Source: Ehretia macrophylla (taxonomy: Eukaryota; Streptophyta; Magnoliopsida; Boraginales; Ehretiaceae). From it: DNA of 64,000 nt. The notes below the pieces were generated by a model. That model was not told where the DNA came from, made no database searches, and saw nothing but the letters and a program-made list of their open reading frames with translations. How positions within the stretch are numbered: the stretch's first letter is position 1; every line of letters begins with the position of its first letter. The stretch covers positions 4,278,881 to 4,342,880 of the forward strand of contig CM075771.1 in assembly GCA_037974665.1 (NCBI GenBank), given 5' to 3'. Both the position numbers and the translations under genes were made by a program. Shown piece after piece: positions 35,007 through 46,152 of this stretch.

Positions 35007-35125
35007 GGGGTGCAATACGAGGACTTCCCAGGGGGTCACCCATCCTAGTACTACTCTAGCCCAAGCACGCTTAACTTCAGAGTTCTAATGGGATCCGGTG
35101 TATTAGTGGTGGTATGATTCCACCC
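35007..35125 (-). rRNA. 5S rRNA: 5S rRNA copy 22
   Basis: Full length. Differences: AATACGAGG, CTAGCCC, TTCAGAG, CTAATGG, GTGTATT, GTGGTGG, ATTCCACCC. Confidence 0.86.
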
Positions 35126-35682
35126 GTCATGTTGAGGGCACAATTCCCATATGTGTTAACGGTTCACAATGCCAGCCTAGAGAAATGGCCTATTCAAAAG
35201 GCCCAATGGGCTTAACGACAACCTATCCGCTTCAACAACGCAGCATCTTCGCAAGACGTGATATTGACACGTTGTAGGGCCCACTGATGTACCGCGAGTC
35301 AGGTTGTCGTCCTTTTAACAGCTCACGACGTACGATCCGGGATGGAAAGACAGAGCAAAAGAAGAAAAGTGTCCTGAAACTGATGAACACATTCGATTTT
35401 GGGATCCAAAAAGGGCATAGTGAGCAAGCTGGCTGCCACCATCGTAGAACTCTCACAGAGCTTTGCAACGGTATGCTGTGCGCCGCGTAACACCTTACGG
35501 ATCAAAAGTTATGGGCACCGGAGCTACAGAGACCTGGTCACATACCCTACGCCCTAGGTTTGCGGGTCCGGCCTTTACGTGAAGCGAAGTTTTCTTGCCC
35601 AATGTTCCTTAGGATTTTGTAATAGAGATTTGGTGGACAAAGCATCATGGCAACCCAAACCAAGGCAAAAAAATTTGAAAAG

Positions 35683-35801
35683 TGGGTACAACACGAAGAC
35701 TTCCCATGGGGTCACCCATCCTAGTACTATTCTCGCCCAAGCACGTTTAACTTTGGAGTTCTGCTGGGATCCGGTCCATTAGTGCTAGTATGATCGCACC
35801 C
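35683..35801 (-). rRNA. 5S rRNA: 5S rRNA copy 23
   Basis: Full length but strongly diverged: GTGGGTACA, CGAAGAC, CCCATGGGG, CTATTCTC, CACGTTTA, CTTTGG, CTGCTGG, GGTCCATT, GCTAGTA. Confidence 0.84.
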
Positions 35802-36358
35802 ATCATGTTGAGGGCACAATTCCTATATGTGTTAACGGTTCACAGTCCCAGCCTAGAGAGATGGCTCATTCAAAAGGCCCAATGGGCTTAACGACAACAC
35901 ATCCGCTTCAACAACGCAGCATCCTCGCAAGACGTGATATCAACACGTTGTAGGGCCCTATGATGTCCCGCGAGTCAGGTTGTCGTCCTTTTAACAGCTC
36001 ACGACCTACAATCCGGGACGGAAAAATAGAGCAAAAGAATGAAAGTGGCCTGAAACTGATGTAAACGTTTGATTTTGGGCTCCAAAAAAGGGCACAACCA
36101 GCATCCTTGCTTCCCCCGTCGTAGAGCTCTCATAAAGCTTTGCAACGGTATGCTGTGCGCCGCGTAACTCCTTACGGATCAAAAGTTATAGGCACCGGGG
36201 CGACGGATACTTGGTCACAAACCCTACGCCCTCGGTTTGTTGGCCCGGCCTCTACGTGAAGCGAAGTTGTCTTGCCCAATGTTCTGTGGGATTCGGTAAT
36301 TGAGATTTGGTGGATAAAGTATGTTGGCAACCTTAACCAGGGCAAAAAAATTGAAAAG

Positions 36359-36477
36359 GGGGTGCAACACGAGGACTTCCCATGGGGTCACCCATCCTAG
36401 TACTACTCTCGCCCAAGCACGCTTAACTTCGGAGTTCTGACGGGATCCGGTGCATTAGTGCTGGTATGATCGCACCT
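36359..36477 (-). rRNA. 5S rRNA: 5S rRNA copy 24
   Basis: Full length with only CCCATGGGG, GACGGG and GCACCT. The A box and intermediate element are consensus. Confidence 0.9.
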
Positions 36478-37036
36478 GTCATCTTGAGGGCACAATTCCT
36501 ATATGTGTTAACGGTTCACAGTCCCAGCCTAGAGAGATGGCCCATTCAAAAGGCCTAATGGGCTTAACGACAACCCATCCGCTTTAACAACGCAGCATCC
36601 TTGCAAGATCTGATATCGACACATTGTAGGGCAATTAATTGTCCCGCGAGTTAGGCTGTCGTCTTTTTTAAAAGCTCATGACGTACAATCCGGGACAGAA
36701 AAACAGGGTAAAAGAAGAAAAGTTGCCTGAAACTGATGAAAATATTCGATTTTGGACTCCAAAAATGTGCATAGCGAGCAAGCTGGCTGCCCCTGTCGTA
36801 GAACTCACAGAGTGCTTTGCAACGGTATGATGTGCGCTGCGTAATTCCTTACAGATCAAAAGTTATGGGCACTAGAGCGACGGAGACCTGGTCACAAACA
36901 CTACGCCCTCGGTTTGCAGGCCCGGCCTCTACGCCAAGCGAAGTTGTCTTGCCCAATGTTCCGTGGGATTCGGTAATAGAGATTTGGTAGATAAATTATC
37001 TTGGCAACCCTAACCAGGGCAAAAAAAATTGAAAAT

Positions 37037-37155
37037 GGGGTGCAACACGAGTACTTCCCAGGGCGTCACCCATCCGAATACTACTCTCGCCCAAGCACGC
37101 TTAAGTTCGTAGTTCTGCTGGGATCCGGTGCATTAGTGTAGGTATGATCGCACCC
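37037..37155 (-). rRNA. 5S rRNA: 5S rRNA copy 25
   Basis: Full length. Differences: GAGTAC, GGGCGTC, CCGAATA, TAAGTTCGTAG, CTGCTGG, GTAGGTA. Confidence 0.87.
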
Positions 37156-37712
37156 GTCATGTTGAGGGCATAATTCTTATATGTGTTAACGATTCGTAGT
37201 CCCATCCTAGTGAGATGGCCCATTGAAAAGGCCCAATGGGCTTAACGATAACCCATCCACTTCAACAACGCAACATCCTCGCAAGATGTGATATCGACAC
37301 ATTGTAGGGCCCTCTGATGTCCCGCGAGTCAGGTTGTCGTCCTTTTAACAGCTCACGACGTACGATCCGGGACGGAAAAACCGAGCTAAAGAAGAAAAAT
37401 GGCATAAAACTGATGAAAACGTTCGATTTTGGGCTTCAAAAACGAGCACAGCAAGCAAGCTGGCTACCCCTGTCGTAGAGCTCTCAGAGAGTTTTCCAAC
37501 GGTATGCTGTGCGCTGCATAACTCCTTACGGATCAAAAGTTATGGGCACCGGAGCGACGAAGACCTAGTCACAAACCCTACGCCCTCGGTTTGCGGGCCC
37601 AGCCTCTACGTGAAGCGAAGTTGTCTTGCCCAATGTTCCGTGGGATTCGGTAATAGAGATTTGGCGGATAAAGTATCTTGGCAACCCTAACGGGGCAAAA
37701 AAAATTGAAATG

Positions 37713-37831
37713 GAGGTGCCACACGAGGACTTCCCAAGGGGTCTCCCATCCTAGTACTACTCTCGCCCAAGCACGCTTAACTTCGGAGTTCTGATGGGAT
37801 CCGGTGCATTAGTGCTGGTATGATCGCACCC
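37713..37831 (-). rRNA. 5S rRNA: 5S rRNA copy 26
   Basis: Full length. Changes only in the 3' third of the RNA: GGAGGTGCCAC, CCCAAGGGG, TCTCCCA. The 5' two thirds are consensus. Confidence 0.9.
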
Positions 37832-38389
37832 GTCCTGTTGAGGGCACAATTCCTATATGTGTTAACGGTTCACAGTCCCAGCCTAGAGAGATGGCCCATT
37901 CAAAAGGTCCAATGGGCTTAACGACAACCCATCCGCTTCAACAACACAACATCCTCGCAAGACGTGATACCGACACGTTGTAGGGCCCTCTGATGTCCCG
38001 CAAGTTAGGTTGTCGTCCATTTAACAGCTCACGACGTACGATCCATGACGGAAAAACTGAGCAAAAGAAGAAAAGTAGACTGAAACTGACGAAAACGTTC
38101 GATTTTGGGCTCCAAAAATTGGTATAGCGAGCAACCTAGCTGCCCATGTCGTAGAGCTCTCAGATAGCTTTGCAACGGTATGCTGTACACCTCGTAACTC
38201 CTTACGGATCGAAAGTTATGGGCACCGGAGCGACGGAGACCTGGTCACAAACCCTACGCCCTAGGTTTGCGGGCCCGGCCTCTACGTGAAGCGAAGTTGT
38301 TTTGCCCAATTTTCCGTAGGATTCGGTAATAGAGATTTGGTGGATAAAGTATCTTGGCAATCCTAACCAGGGCAAAAAAAATTGAAAAG

Positions 38390-38508
38390 GGGCTGCAACA
38401 CGAGGACTTCACAGGGAGTCACCCATCCCAGTTCTACTGTCGCCCAAGCACGCTTAACTTCGGAGTTCTGATGGGATCCATTGCATTAGTGCTGGTATGA
38501 TCGCACCC
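38390..38508 (-). rRNA. 5S rRNA: 5S rRNA copy 27
   Basis: Full length. Differences: GGCTGC, TTCACAGGGAG, CCCAGTTCT, ACTGTCG, CATTGCA. Confidence 0.87.
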
Positions 38509-39066
38509 GTCATGTTGAGGGCACAATTCCTATATGTGTTAACGGTTCACAATGCCAGCCTAGAGAGATGGCCCATTCAAAAGGCCCAATGGGCTAAACT
38601 ACAACCCATCCGTTTCAACAACGCAGCATCCTCGCAAGACGTGATATCGACACGTTGTATGGCCCATTGATGTCCCGCGAGTCAGGTTGTCGTCCTTTTA
38701 ACTGCTCACGACGTACGATACGGGATGGAAAAACAAGGAAAAGTAAGAAAAATATCTTGAAACAGATGAAAACGTTCGATTTTGGGCACCAAAAATGGGC
38801 CCATCGAGCAAGATGGCTGCCCCCGTCGTAGAGCTCTCAGAGAGATTTGCAACGGTATGCCGTGCACCGTGTAACTCCTTACAAATCAAAAGTTATGGGC
38901 ACCGGAGCGACGGAGACCTGGTCACAAACCCTACGCCCTCAGTTTGCGGGCCCAACCTCTACGTGAAGCGAAGTTGTCTTGACCAATGTTCCGTGGGATT
39001 GGGTAATAGAGATTTGGCGGATAAAGTATCTTGGCAACCCTAACCAAGGGCAAAAAAATTGAAAAG

Positions 39067-39185
39067 GGGGTGCAACACGAGCACTTCCCATGGGGTCAAC
39101 CATACTAGTATTACTCTCGTCCAAGCACGCTTAACTTCGGAGTTCTGATGAGATCTGGTGCATTAGTGCTGGTATGATCGCACCT
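39067..39185 (-). rRNA. 5S rRNA: 5S rRNA copy 28
   Basis: Full length. Differences: GAGCAC, CCCATGGGG, CAACCATAC, TAGTATT, CTCGTCC, TGAGATCTGG, GCACCT. Confidence 0.86.
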
Positions 39186-39743
39186 GACATGTTGAGGGCA
39201 CAATTCATATATGTGTTAACGGTTCACAGTCCCAACCTAGAGAGATGGCCCATTCAAAAGGCCCAATGGGCTTAACGACAACCCATCCACTTCAACAACG
39301 CAGCATCCTCACAAGACGTTATATCGACACGTTGTAGGGCACTCTGATGTACCGCGAGTCAGGTTGTTGTCCTTTCAACAGCACACGACGTGCGATCCGG
39401 GACAGAAAAATAGTGCAAAAGAAGAAAAGTGGCTTGAAACTTGTGAAAACGTTTGTTTTTGGGCTGCAAAAATGGGTATAGCGAGTAAGGTGGCTGCCCC
39501 CGTTGTAGAGCTCTCAGAGAGCTTTGTAACAGTATGCTGTGAGCCACATAACTCCTTACGGATCAAAAGTTATGTGCACCGGAGCGACGGAGACCTGGTC
39601 ACAAACCCTACGCCCTAGGTTTGCGGGCCCGGCCTCTACGTGAAGCGAAGTTGTCTTGCCCAATGTTCCGTGGGATTCGGTAATAGAGATTTGGTGGATA
39701 AAGTATCTTGGCAACCCTAACCAAGGCAAAAAAAATTGAAAAA

Positions 39744-39862
39744 GGGGTACAACACGTGGACTTCCCAGGGGCTCACCCATCCTAGTACTATTCTCGCCCA
39801 AGCAAGCTTAACTTCGGAGTTCTGATGAGATCCGGTGCATTAGTGCTGGTATGATCACACCC
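39744..39862 (-). rRNA. 5S rRNA: 5S rRNA copy 29
   Basis: Full length. Differences: GGTACAAC, ACGTGG, GGCTCACC, CTATTCTC, CAAGCTT, TGAGATCC, ATCACACCC. Confidence 0.86.
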
Positions 39863-40419
39863 GTCATGTTGATGGCTCAATTCCTATATGTGTTAACGGT
39901 TCACAGTGCCAGCCTGGAGAGATGGTCAATTCAAAAGGCCCAATGGGCTTAACGATAAGCCATCCACTTCAACAACGCAGCATCCTCGCAACACGTGATA
40001 TCGATAAGTTGTAGGGCCCTCTGATGTAACGCGAGTCAGGTTGTCGTCCTTTTAATAGCTCACGACGTACGATCCGGGACGGAAAAACAGAGCAAAAGAA
40101 GAAAAGTGGCCTAAAATGTATGAAAACGTTCGATTTTGGTCTCCAAAAAGGGCACAGCGAGCAAGCTGGTTGCTCCCATCGTAGAGCTCTCAGAGTGCTT
40201 TGCAACGGTATGCTGTGCGCCGCGTAACTCCTTACGGATCAAAAGTTATGGGCACCAAAGCGACGGAGACCAGGTCACAAACCCTACGCCCTCGGTTTGC
40301 TGGCCCAACCTCTATGTGAAGCGAAGTTGTCTTGCCCAATGTTCCATGGGATTCGGTAATAGAGATTTGGTGGATAAAGTATCTTGACAACCCTAACCCG
40401 GGCATAAAATTTTGAAAAG

Positions 40420-40538
40420 GGTGTGCAACAAGAGGACTTCCCTGGGGGTCACCCATCCTAGTACTACTCTCGCCCAAGCACGCTTAACTTCGGAGTTCTG
40501 ATGGGATCCGGTGCATTAGTGCTGGTATGATCGCACCC
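40420..40538 (-). rRNA. 5S rRNA: 5S rRNA copy 30
   Basis: Full length. The first ~95 nt of the RNA are consensus; changes are confined to the 3' end (GTGTGC, ACAAGAGG, CCCTGGGGG). Internal promoter intact. Confidence 0.91.
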
Positions 40539-41096
40539 GTCATGTTGAGGGCACAATTCCTATATGTGTTAACGGTTCACAGTCCCAGCCTAAAGAGATC
40601 GCCCATTCAAATGGCCCAATGGACTTAACGACAACCCATCCGCTTCAACAACGCAGCATCCTCGCAAGACTTGATATAGACACGTTGTAGGGCCCTCTGA
40701 TGTCCCGCGAGTCAGGTTGTCGTCCTTTTTACAGCTCACGACGTACGATTCGTGACGGAAAAATAGTGCTAAAGAAGAAAGGTGGACTGAAACTGATGAA
40801 AATGTTCAATTTTGGGCTCCAAAAACGGCCACAGCGATCAAGCAGGCTGTCCCCGTCGTAGAGCTCTCAGATAGCTTTGTAACGGTATGCTGTACACCGC
40901 TTAACTCTTTACGGATCAAATGTTATGAACACTGGAGTGACGGAGACCTGGTCACAAACCCTACGCTCTAGGTTTGCGGGCCCGGCCACTACGTGAAGCG
41001 AAGTTGTCTTGCCCAATGTTCCGTGGGACTTGGTAATAGAGATTTGGTGGATAAAGTATCTTGGCAACCCTAGCCAGGGCAAAAAAAATTGAAAAT

Positions 41097-41215
41097 GGGG
41101 TGCAACACGAGGACTTCCCAGGGGGTCACCCATCCTAGTACTACTCTCGCCCAAGGACGCTTAACATCGGAGTTCTGATGGGATCCGGTGCATTAGTACC
41201 GGTATGATCGCACCC
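41097..41215 (-). rRNA. 5S rRNA: 5S rRNA copy 31
   Basis: Full length. Differences: AGGACGC, AACATCGG, AGTACCGG. Confidence 0.89.
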
Positions 41216-41702
41216 GTCATGTTGAGGGCACAATTCCTATATGTGTTAACGGCTCACAGTCCCAGCCTAAAGAGATGGCCCATTCAAAAGGCCCAATGGA
41301 CTTAACGACAACCCATCTGCTTCAACAACGCAGCATCCTCACAAGACGTGATATCGACACGTTGTAGGGCCCTCTGATGTCCCACGAGTCAGGTTGTTGT
41401 CCTCTTAACAGCTCACGACGTACGATCCGGGATGGAAAAACAGAGTAAAAGAAGAAAAGTGGACAGAAACTGATGAAAATGTTCGATTTTGGGCTCCAAA
41501 AAGGGGCACAACGAACAAGCAGGCTTCCCCCGTCGTAGAGCTCTCAGAGAGCTTTGCAACAGTATGCTGTGTGCTCCGTACCTCTTTACGGATCAAATGT
41601 TAAGTGAAGTTGTCTTGCCCAATGTTCCGTGGGATTCGGTAATAGAGATTTGGTGGATAAAGTATCTTGGCAAACATAACCAGGGCAAAAAAAATTGAAA
41701 AG

Positions 41703-41821
41703 GGGGTGCAACACGAGGACTTCCCAGGGGGTCACCCATCCTAGTACTACTCTCGCCCAAGGACGCTTAACTTCGGATTTCTGATGGGATCCGGTGCATT
41801 AGTGCTGGTATGATCGCATTC
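41703..41821 (-). rRNA. 5S rRNA: 5S rRNA copy 32
   Basis: Full length. Differences: AGGACGC (shared with copy 31), CGGATTT, GCATTC at the transcript start. Its downstream spacer (in gene direction) is the shortened unit. Confidence 0.89.
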
Positions 41822-42380
41822 GTCATGTTGAGGGCAAAATTCTTATATGTGTTAACGTTTTGACAGTCCCAGCCTAGAGAGATGGCCCATTCAAAAGGCC
41901 CAATGGGCTTAACGACAACCCATCCGCTTCAACAAAGCGTCATCCTCGCAAGACGTGATATCGACAAGTTGTAGTGCCCTCTGATGTCCTGCGAGTCAGG
42001 TTGTCGTCCTTTTAACAGCTCACGATGTACGATCTGGGACGAAAAAACAGAGCAAAAGAAGAAAAGTGGCCACAACGTGATGAAAACGTTCGATTTTGGG
42101 CTCCAAAAAGGGGCACAGCGAGCAAGCTTGTTGCCCCTGTCGTAGAGCTCTCAAAGAGCTTTACAACGGTATGCTGTGCGCTGCGTAACTCATTACGGAT
42201 CAAAAGTTATGGGCACCGGAGCGACGGAGACCTGGTCGCAAACCCTACGCCCTCGGTTTGCGGGCCCGGCCTCTACGTGAAGCGAAGTTGTCTTGGCCAA
42301 TGTTCCGTGGGATTCGGTAATGGAGATTTGGTGGATAAAGTATCTTGGCAACCCTAACCAGGGCAAAAAAATTTGAAAAG

Positions 42381-42499
42381 GGGGTGCAACACAAGGATTT
42401 CCCAGAGGGTCACCCATCCTAGTAGTACTCTCGCCTAAGCACGCTTAACTTCGGAGTTCTAATGGGATCCGGTGCATTAGTGCTGGTATGATCGTACCC
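42381..42499 (-). rRNA. 5S rRNA: 5S rRNA copy 33
   Basis: Full length. Differences: ACAAGGATT, CAGAGGGTC, TAGTAGTAC, GCCTAAG, CTAATGG, GTACCC. Confidence 0.87.
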
Positions 42500-43057
42500 G
42501 TCATGTTGAGGGCACAATTCCTATATGTGTTAGCGGTTCACAGTCCTAGCCTAGAGAGATGGCCCATTCAAAAGGCCCAATGGGCTTAAGGACAACCCAT
42601 CCGCTTCAACAACGCAGGATCATCGCAAGACGTGATATCGACACGTTGTAGGGCCACCTGATATCCCGCGAGTCAGGTTGTCGTCCTTTTAGCAGCTCAC
42701 GACATACGATTCGTGATGGAAAAATAGATCTAAAGAAGAAACATGGACTAAAACTGATGAAAACGTTCGATTTTGGGCTCCAAAAACGGCCATAGTGAGC
42801 AAGCTGGCTGCCCACGTCGTAGAGCTCTCAAAGAGCTTTGCAACGGTATGCTGTGCGCCGCGTTACTCGTTACGGATCAAAAGTTATGGGCATCGGAGCG
42901 TCGGACACATGGTCACAAACCCTACAACCTCGATTTGCGGGCCTGGCCTCTACGTAAAGCGAAGTTGTCTTGCCCAATGTTCTGTGGGATTCAGTAATTG
43001 AGATTTGGTGGATAAAGTATCTTGGCAACCCCAACTAGGGCAAAAAAAATTGAAAAG

Positions 43058-43176
43058 GAGGTGCAACACGAGGACTTCATAGGGGGTCACCCATCCTTGT
43101 ACTACTCTCGCCCAAGCACGCTTAACTTCGGAGTTCTGATGGGATCCGGTGCATTAGTACTGGTATGATCGCACCC
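43058..43176 (-). rRNA. 5S rRNA: 5S rRNA copy 34
   Basis: Full length. Differences: GGAGGTGC, TTCATAGG, CCTTGTA, AGTACTGG. TTCATAGG recurs in copy 36, two units on. Confidence 0.89.
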
Positions 43177-43734
43177 GTCATGTTGAGTGCACATTTCCTA
43201 TATGTGTTAGCGGTTCACAGTCCCAGCCTAGAGTGATGGCCCATTCAAAAGGCCCAATGGGCTTAACGACAACCCATCCGCTTGAACAACGTATCATCCT
43301 CGCAAGACGTGATATAGACACGTTGTAGGGCCCTCTGATGTCCCGCGAGTCAGGTTGTCGTCCTTTTAATAGCTCATGACGTACGATCCGGGACGGAAAA
43401 ACATAGCAAGAGAAGAAAAATGGCCTGAAACTGATGAAAATGTTCGATTTTGGGCTCCAACAATGGGCACAGCCAGCAAACTGGCTGCCCCGGTCGTACA
43501 GCTCTCAAAAAGCTTTGCAACGGTATGCTGTGCACCGTGTAACTCCTTACAGATCAAAAGTTATGGGCACCGGAGCGACGGAGACCTAGTCACAAACCCT
43601 ACGCCCTCGGTTTGCGGGCCCGGCCTCTACGTGAAGTAAAGTTGTCTTGCCCAATGTTCTGTGGGATTTGGTAATAGAGATTTGGTGGATAAAATATCTT
43701 GGCAACCCTAACCAGGGCAAAAAAATTTGAAAAG

Positions 43735-43853
43735 GGGGTGCAACATGAGGACTTCCCAGGGGGTCACCCATCCTAGTACTACTCTCGCCTAAGCACGCTT
43801 AACTTCAGAGTTCTGATGGGTTCCGGTGCATTAGTGCTGGTATGATCGCACCC
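43735..43853 (-). rRNA. 5S rRNA: 5S rRNA copy 35
   Basis: Full length. Differences: ACATGAGG, GCCTAAG, TTCAGAG, GGGTTCC. Confidence 0.88.
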
Positions 43854-44411
43854 ATCATGATGAGGGCACAATTCCTATATGTTTTAACGGTTCATAGTCC
43901 CAGCCTAGAGAGATGGCCCATTCAAAAGGCCCAATGGGCTTAACGACAACCCATCCGCTTCAACAACGCAGCATCCTCGCAAGACGTGATATCGACACGT
44001 TGTAGGGCCCTCTGATATCCCGCGAGTCAGGTTGTCGTCCTTTTAACAGCTCACGACGTACGATTCGTGACGGAAAAACAGAGCTAAAGAAGAAAGGTGG
44101 ACTGAAACTGATGAAAACGTTCGATTTTGGACTCCAAAAACGTCCACAGTGAGCAAGCTGGCTACCCACATTATAGAGCTCTCAAAGAGCTTTGCAACGG
44201 TATGCTGTGCGCCGCGTTACTCCTTACGGATCAAAAGTTATGGGCACCGGAGCGACGGACACTTGGTCACAAACCCTACGCCCTCGGTTTGCTGGCCCGG
44301 CCTCTACGTAAAGCGAAGTTGTCTTGCCCAATGTTCCGTGGGATTCGGTAATCGAGATTTGGTGGATAAAGTATCTTGGCAACCCCAACCAGGGCAAAAA
44401 AAATTGAAAAG

Positions 44412-44530
44412 GGGGTGCAACATGAGGACTTCATAGGGGGTCACCCATCCTAGTACTACTCTCACCCAAGCATGCTTAACTTCGAAGTTCTGATGGGATC
44501 CGGTGCATTAGTGCTGGTATGATTGCACCC
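44412..44530 (-). rRNA. 5S rRNA: 5S rRNA copy 36
   Basis: Full length. Differences: ACATGAGG, TTCATAGG, CTCACCC, CATGCTT, TTCGAAG, GATTGC. Sister of copy 34. Confidence 0.87.
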
Positions 44531-45088
44531 GTCATGTTGAGTGCACAATTCCTATATGTGTTAACGGTTCACAGTCCCAGCCTAGAGTGATGGCCTATTC
44601 AAAAGGCCCAATGGGCTTAACGACAACCCATCCGCTTGAACAACGCAGCATCCTCGCAAGACGTGATATAGACACGTTGTAGGGCCCTCTGATGTCCCGC
44701 GAGTCAGGTTGTCATCCTTTTAATAGCTCATGACGAACGATCCGGGACGGAAAAACAGAGCAAGAGAAGAAAAGTGGCCTGAAACTAATGAAAATGTTTG
44801 ATTTTGGGCTCCAAAAATGGGCACAGCGAGCAAGCTGGCTGCCCCCGTCGTAGAGCTCTCAAAGAGCTTTGCAACGGTATGCTGTGCACCATGTAACTCC
44901 TTACAGATCAAAAGTTATGGGCACCGGAGCGACGGAGACCTGGTCACAAACCCTACGCCCTCGGTTTACGGGCCCGGCCTCTACGTGAAGTGAAGTTGTC
45001 TTGCCTAATGTTCTGTGGGATTCGGTAATAGAGATTTGGTGGATAAAATATCTTGGCAACCCTAACCAGGGCAAAAAAAATTGAAAAG

Positions 45089-45207
45089 GGGGTGCAACAC
45101 GAGGACTTCCAAGGGGGTCACCCATCCTAGTACTACTCTCGCCCAAGCACGCTTAACTTCGTAGTTCTGATGGGATCCGGTGCATTAGTGCTGGTATGAT
45201 CGCACCC
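45089..45207 (-). rRNA. 5S rRNA: 5S rRNA copy 37
   Basis: Full length with two differences, CCAAGGGGG and TTCGTAG. The second touches the 5' edge of the A box. Confidence 0.91.
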
Positions 45208-45748
45208 ATCATGTTGAGGGAACAATTCCTATATGTATTAACGGTTCATAGTCCCAGCCTAGAGAGATGGCCCATTCAAAAGGCCCAATGGGCTTAACGA
45301 CAACCCATCCGCTTTAACAACGCAGCATCCTCGCAAGACGTGATATCGACACGTTGTAGGGCCCTCTGATGTACTGCGAGTCAGGTTGTCGTCCTTTTAA
45401 CAGCTCACGACGTACGATCCGGGACTAAAAAACAGGGCAAAACAAGAAAAGTGGCTTGAAACATATGAAAATGTTCAATTTTGGGCTCCAAAAACGGCCA
45501 AAGCGAGAAAGCTCGCAGCCCCCGTCGTAGAGCTCTCAGAGAGCTTTGTAACGGTATACTGTGCGCCGCGTAACTCCTTACGGATCAAAAGTTATGGGCA
45601 CCGGAGAGACGGAGACCTAGTCATAAACCCTACGCCCTCAATTTGCGGGCCCAGCCTCTACGTGAAGCGAAGTTGTCTTGCCCAATATTCCGTGGGATTC
45701 GGTAATAGAGATTTGGTGGTAAAGTATCTTGGCAACCCTAACTACGGC

Positions 45749-45764
45749 AAAAAAAATTGAAAAG
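45749..45764 (-). terminator. Pol III terminator of 5S copy 38 (representative)
   Basis: In gene direction the RNA end is followed by TTTTCAATTTTTTTTG: a T4 run directly after the gene and a T8 run as back-up. The same pair follows nearly all copies, with T5-T9 in the second run. Confidence 0.75.
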
Positions 45765-45883
45765 GGGGTGCAACACAAGGACTTCCCAGGGGGTCACCCA
45801 TCCTAGTACTACTCTCGCCCAAGCACGCTTAACTTCGGAGTTCTGATGGGATCCGGTGCATTAGTGCTGGTATGATCGCACCC
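45765..45883 (-). rRNA. 5S rRNA: 5S rRNA copy 38, closest to consensus
   Basis: Only one difference from the window consensus: A for G at 45777 (ACAAGG), equal to C107 to U in the RNA, a CpG-type change outside the internal promoter (A box ~50-64, IE ~67-72, C box ~80-97). With an intact upstream promoter and terminator it is the best candidate for a transcribed gene in the window. Confidence 0.93.
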
Positions 45884-45910
45884 GTCCTGTTGAGGGCACA
45901 ATTCCTATAT
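45884..45910 (-). promoter_or_regulatory. Upstream promoter of 5S copy 38 (representative)
   Basis: In gene direction: ATATAG at -27 to -22 (45910-45905), GC at -14/-13 (45897-45896) and C at -1 (45884). This is the layout of plant 5S upstream elements (TATA near -28, GC near -12, C at -1). Most copies keep CACATATAGGAATTGTGCCC here. Confidence 0.7.
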
Positions 45911-46152
45911 GTGTTAACGGTTCACAGTCCCAGCCTAGAGAGATGGCTCATTCAAAAGGCCCAATGGACTTAACGACAACCCATCTGCTTGAACAACGCA
46001 GCATCCTCGCAAGACGTGATATAGACACGTTGTAGGGCCCTCTGATGTCCTGCGAGTCAGGTTGTCATCCTTTTAATAGCTCATGACGTACGATCCGGGA
46101 CGGAAAAACAGAGCAAGAGAAGAAAAGTGGCCTGAAACTGATGAAAATGTTC

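Larger units (their letters stand above)
31475..46152 (-). repeat. 5S rDNA array, block 2 (22 genes)
   Basis: Continuation of the head-to-tail units, spacing 674-678 bp apart from one 606-bp unit at 41.6 kb (about 71 bp of spacer missing at GATCAAATGTTAAGTG). From about 35.8 kb most units carry CAGTCCCAGCC and ATGTCCCGCG instead of CAGTGCCAGCC and ATGTACCGCG, marking a second subfamily. Between 42.5 and 46.2 kb two unit types alternate. The block ends where fragment C begins. Confidence 0.95.
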
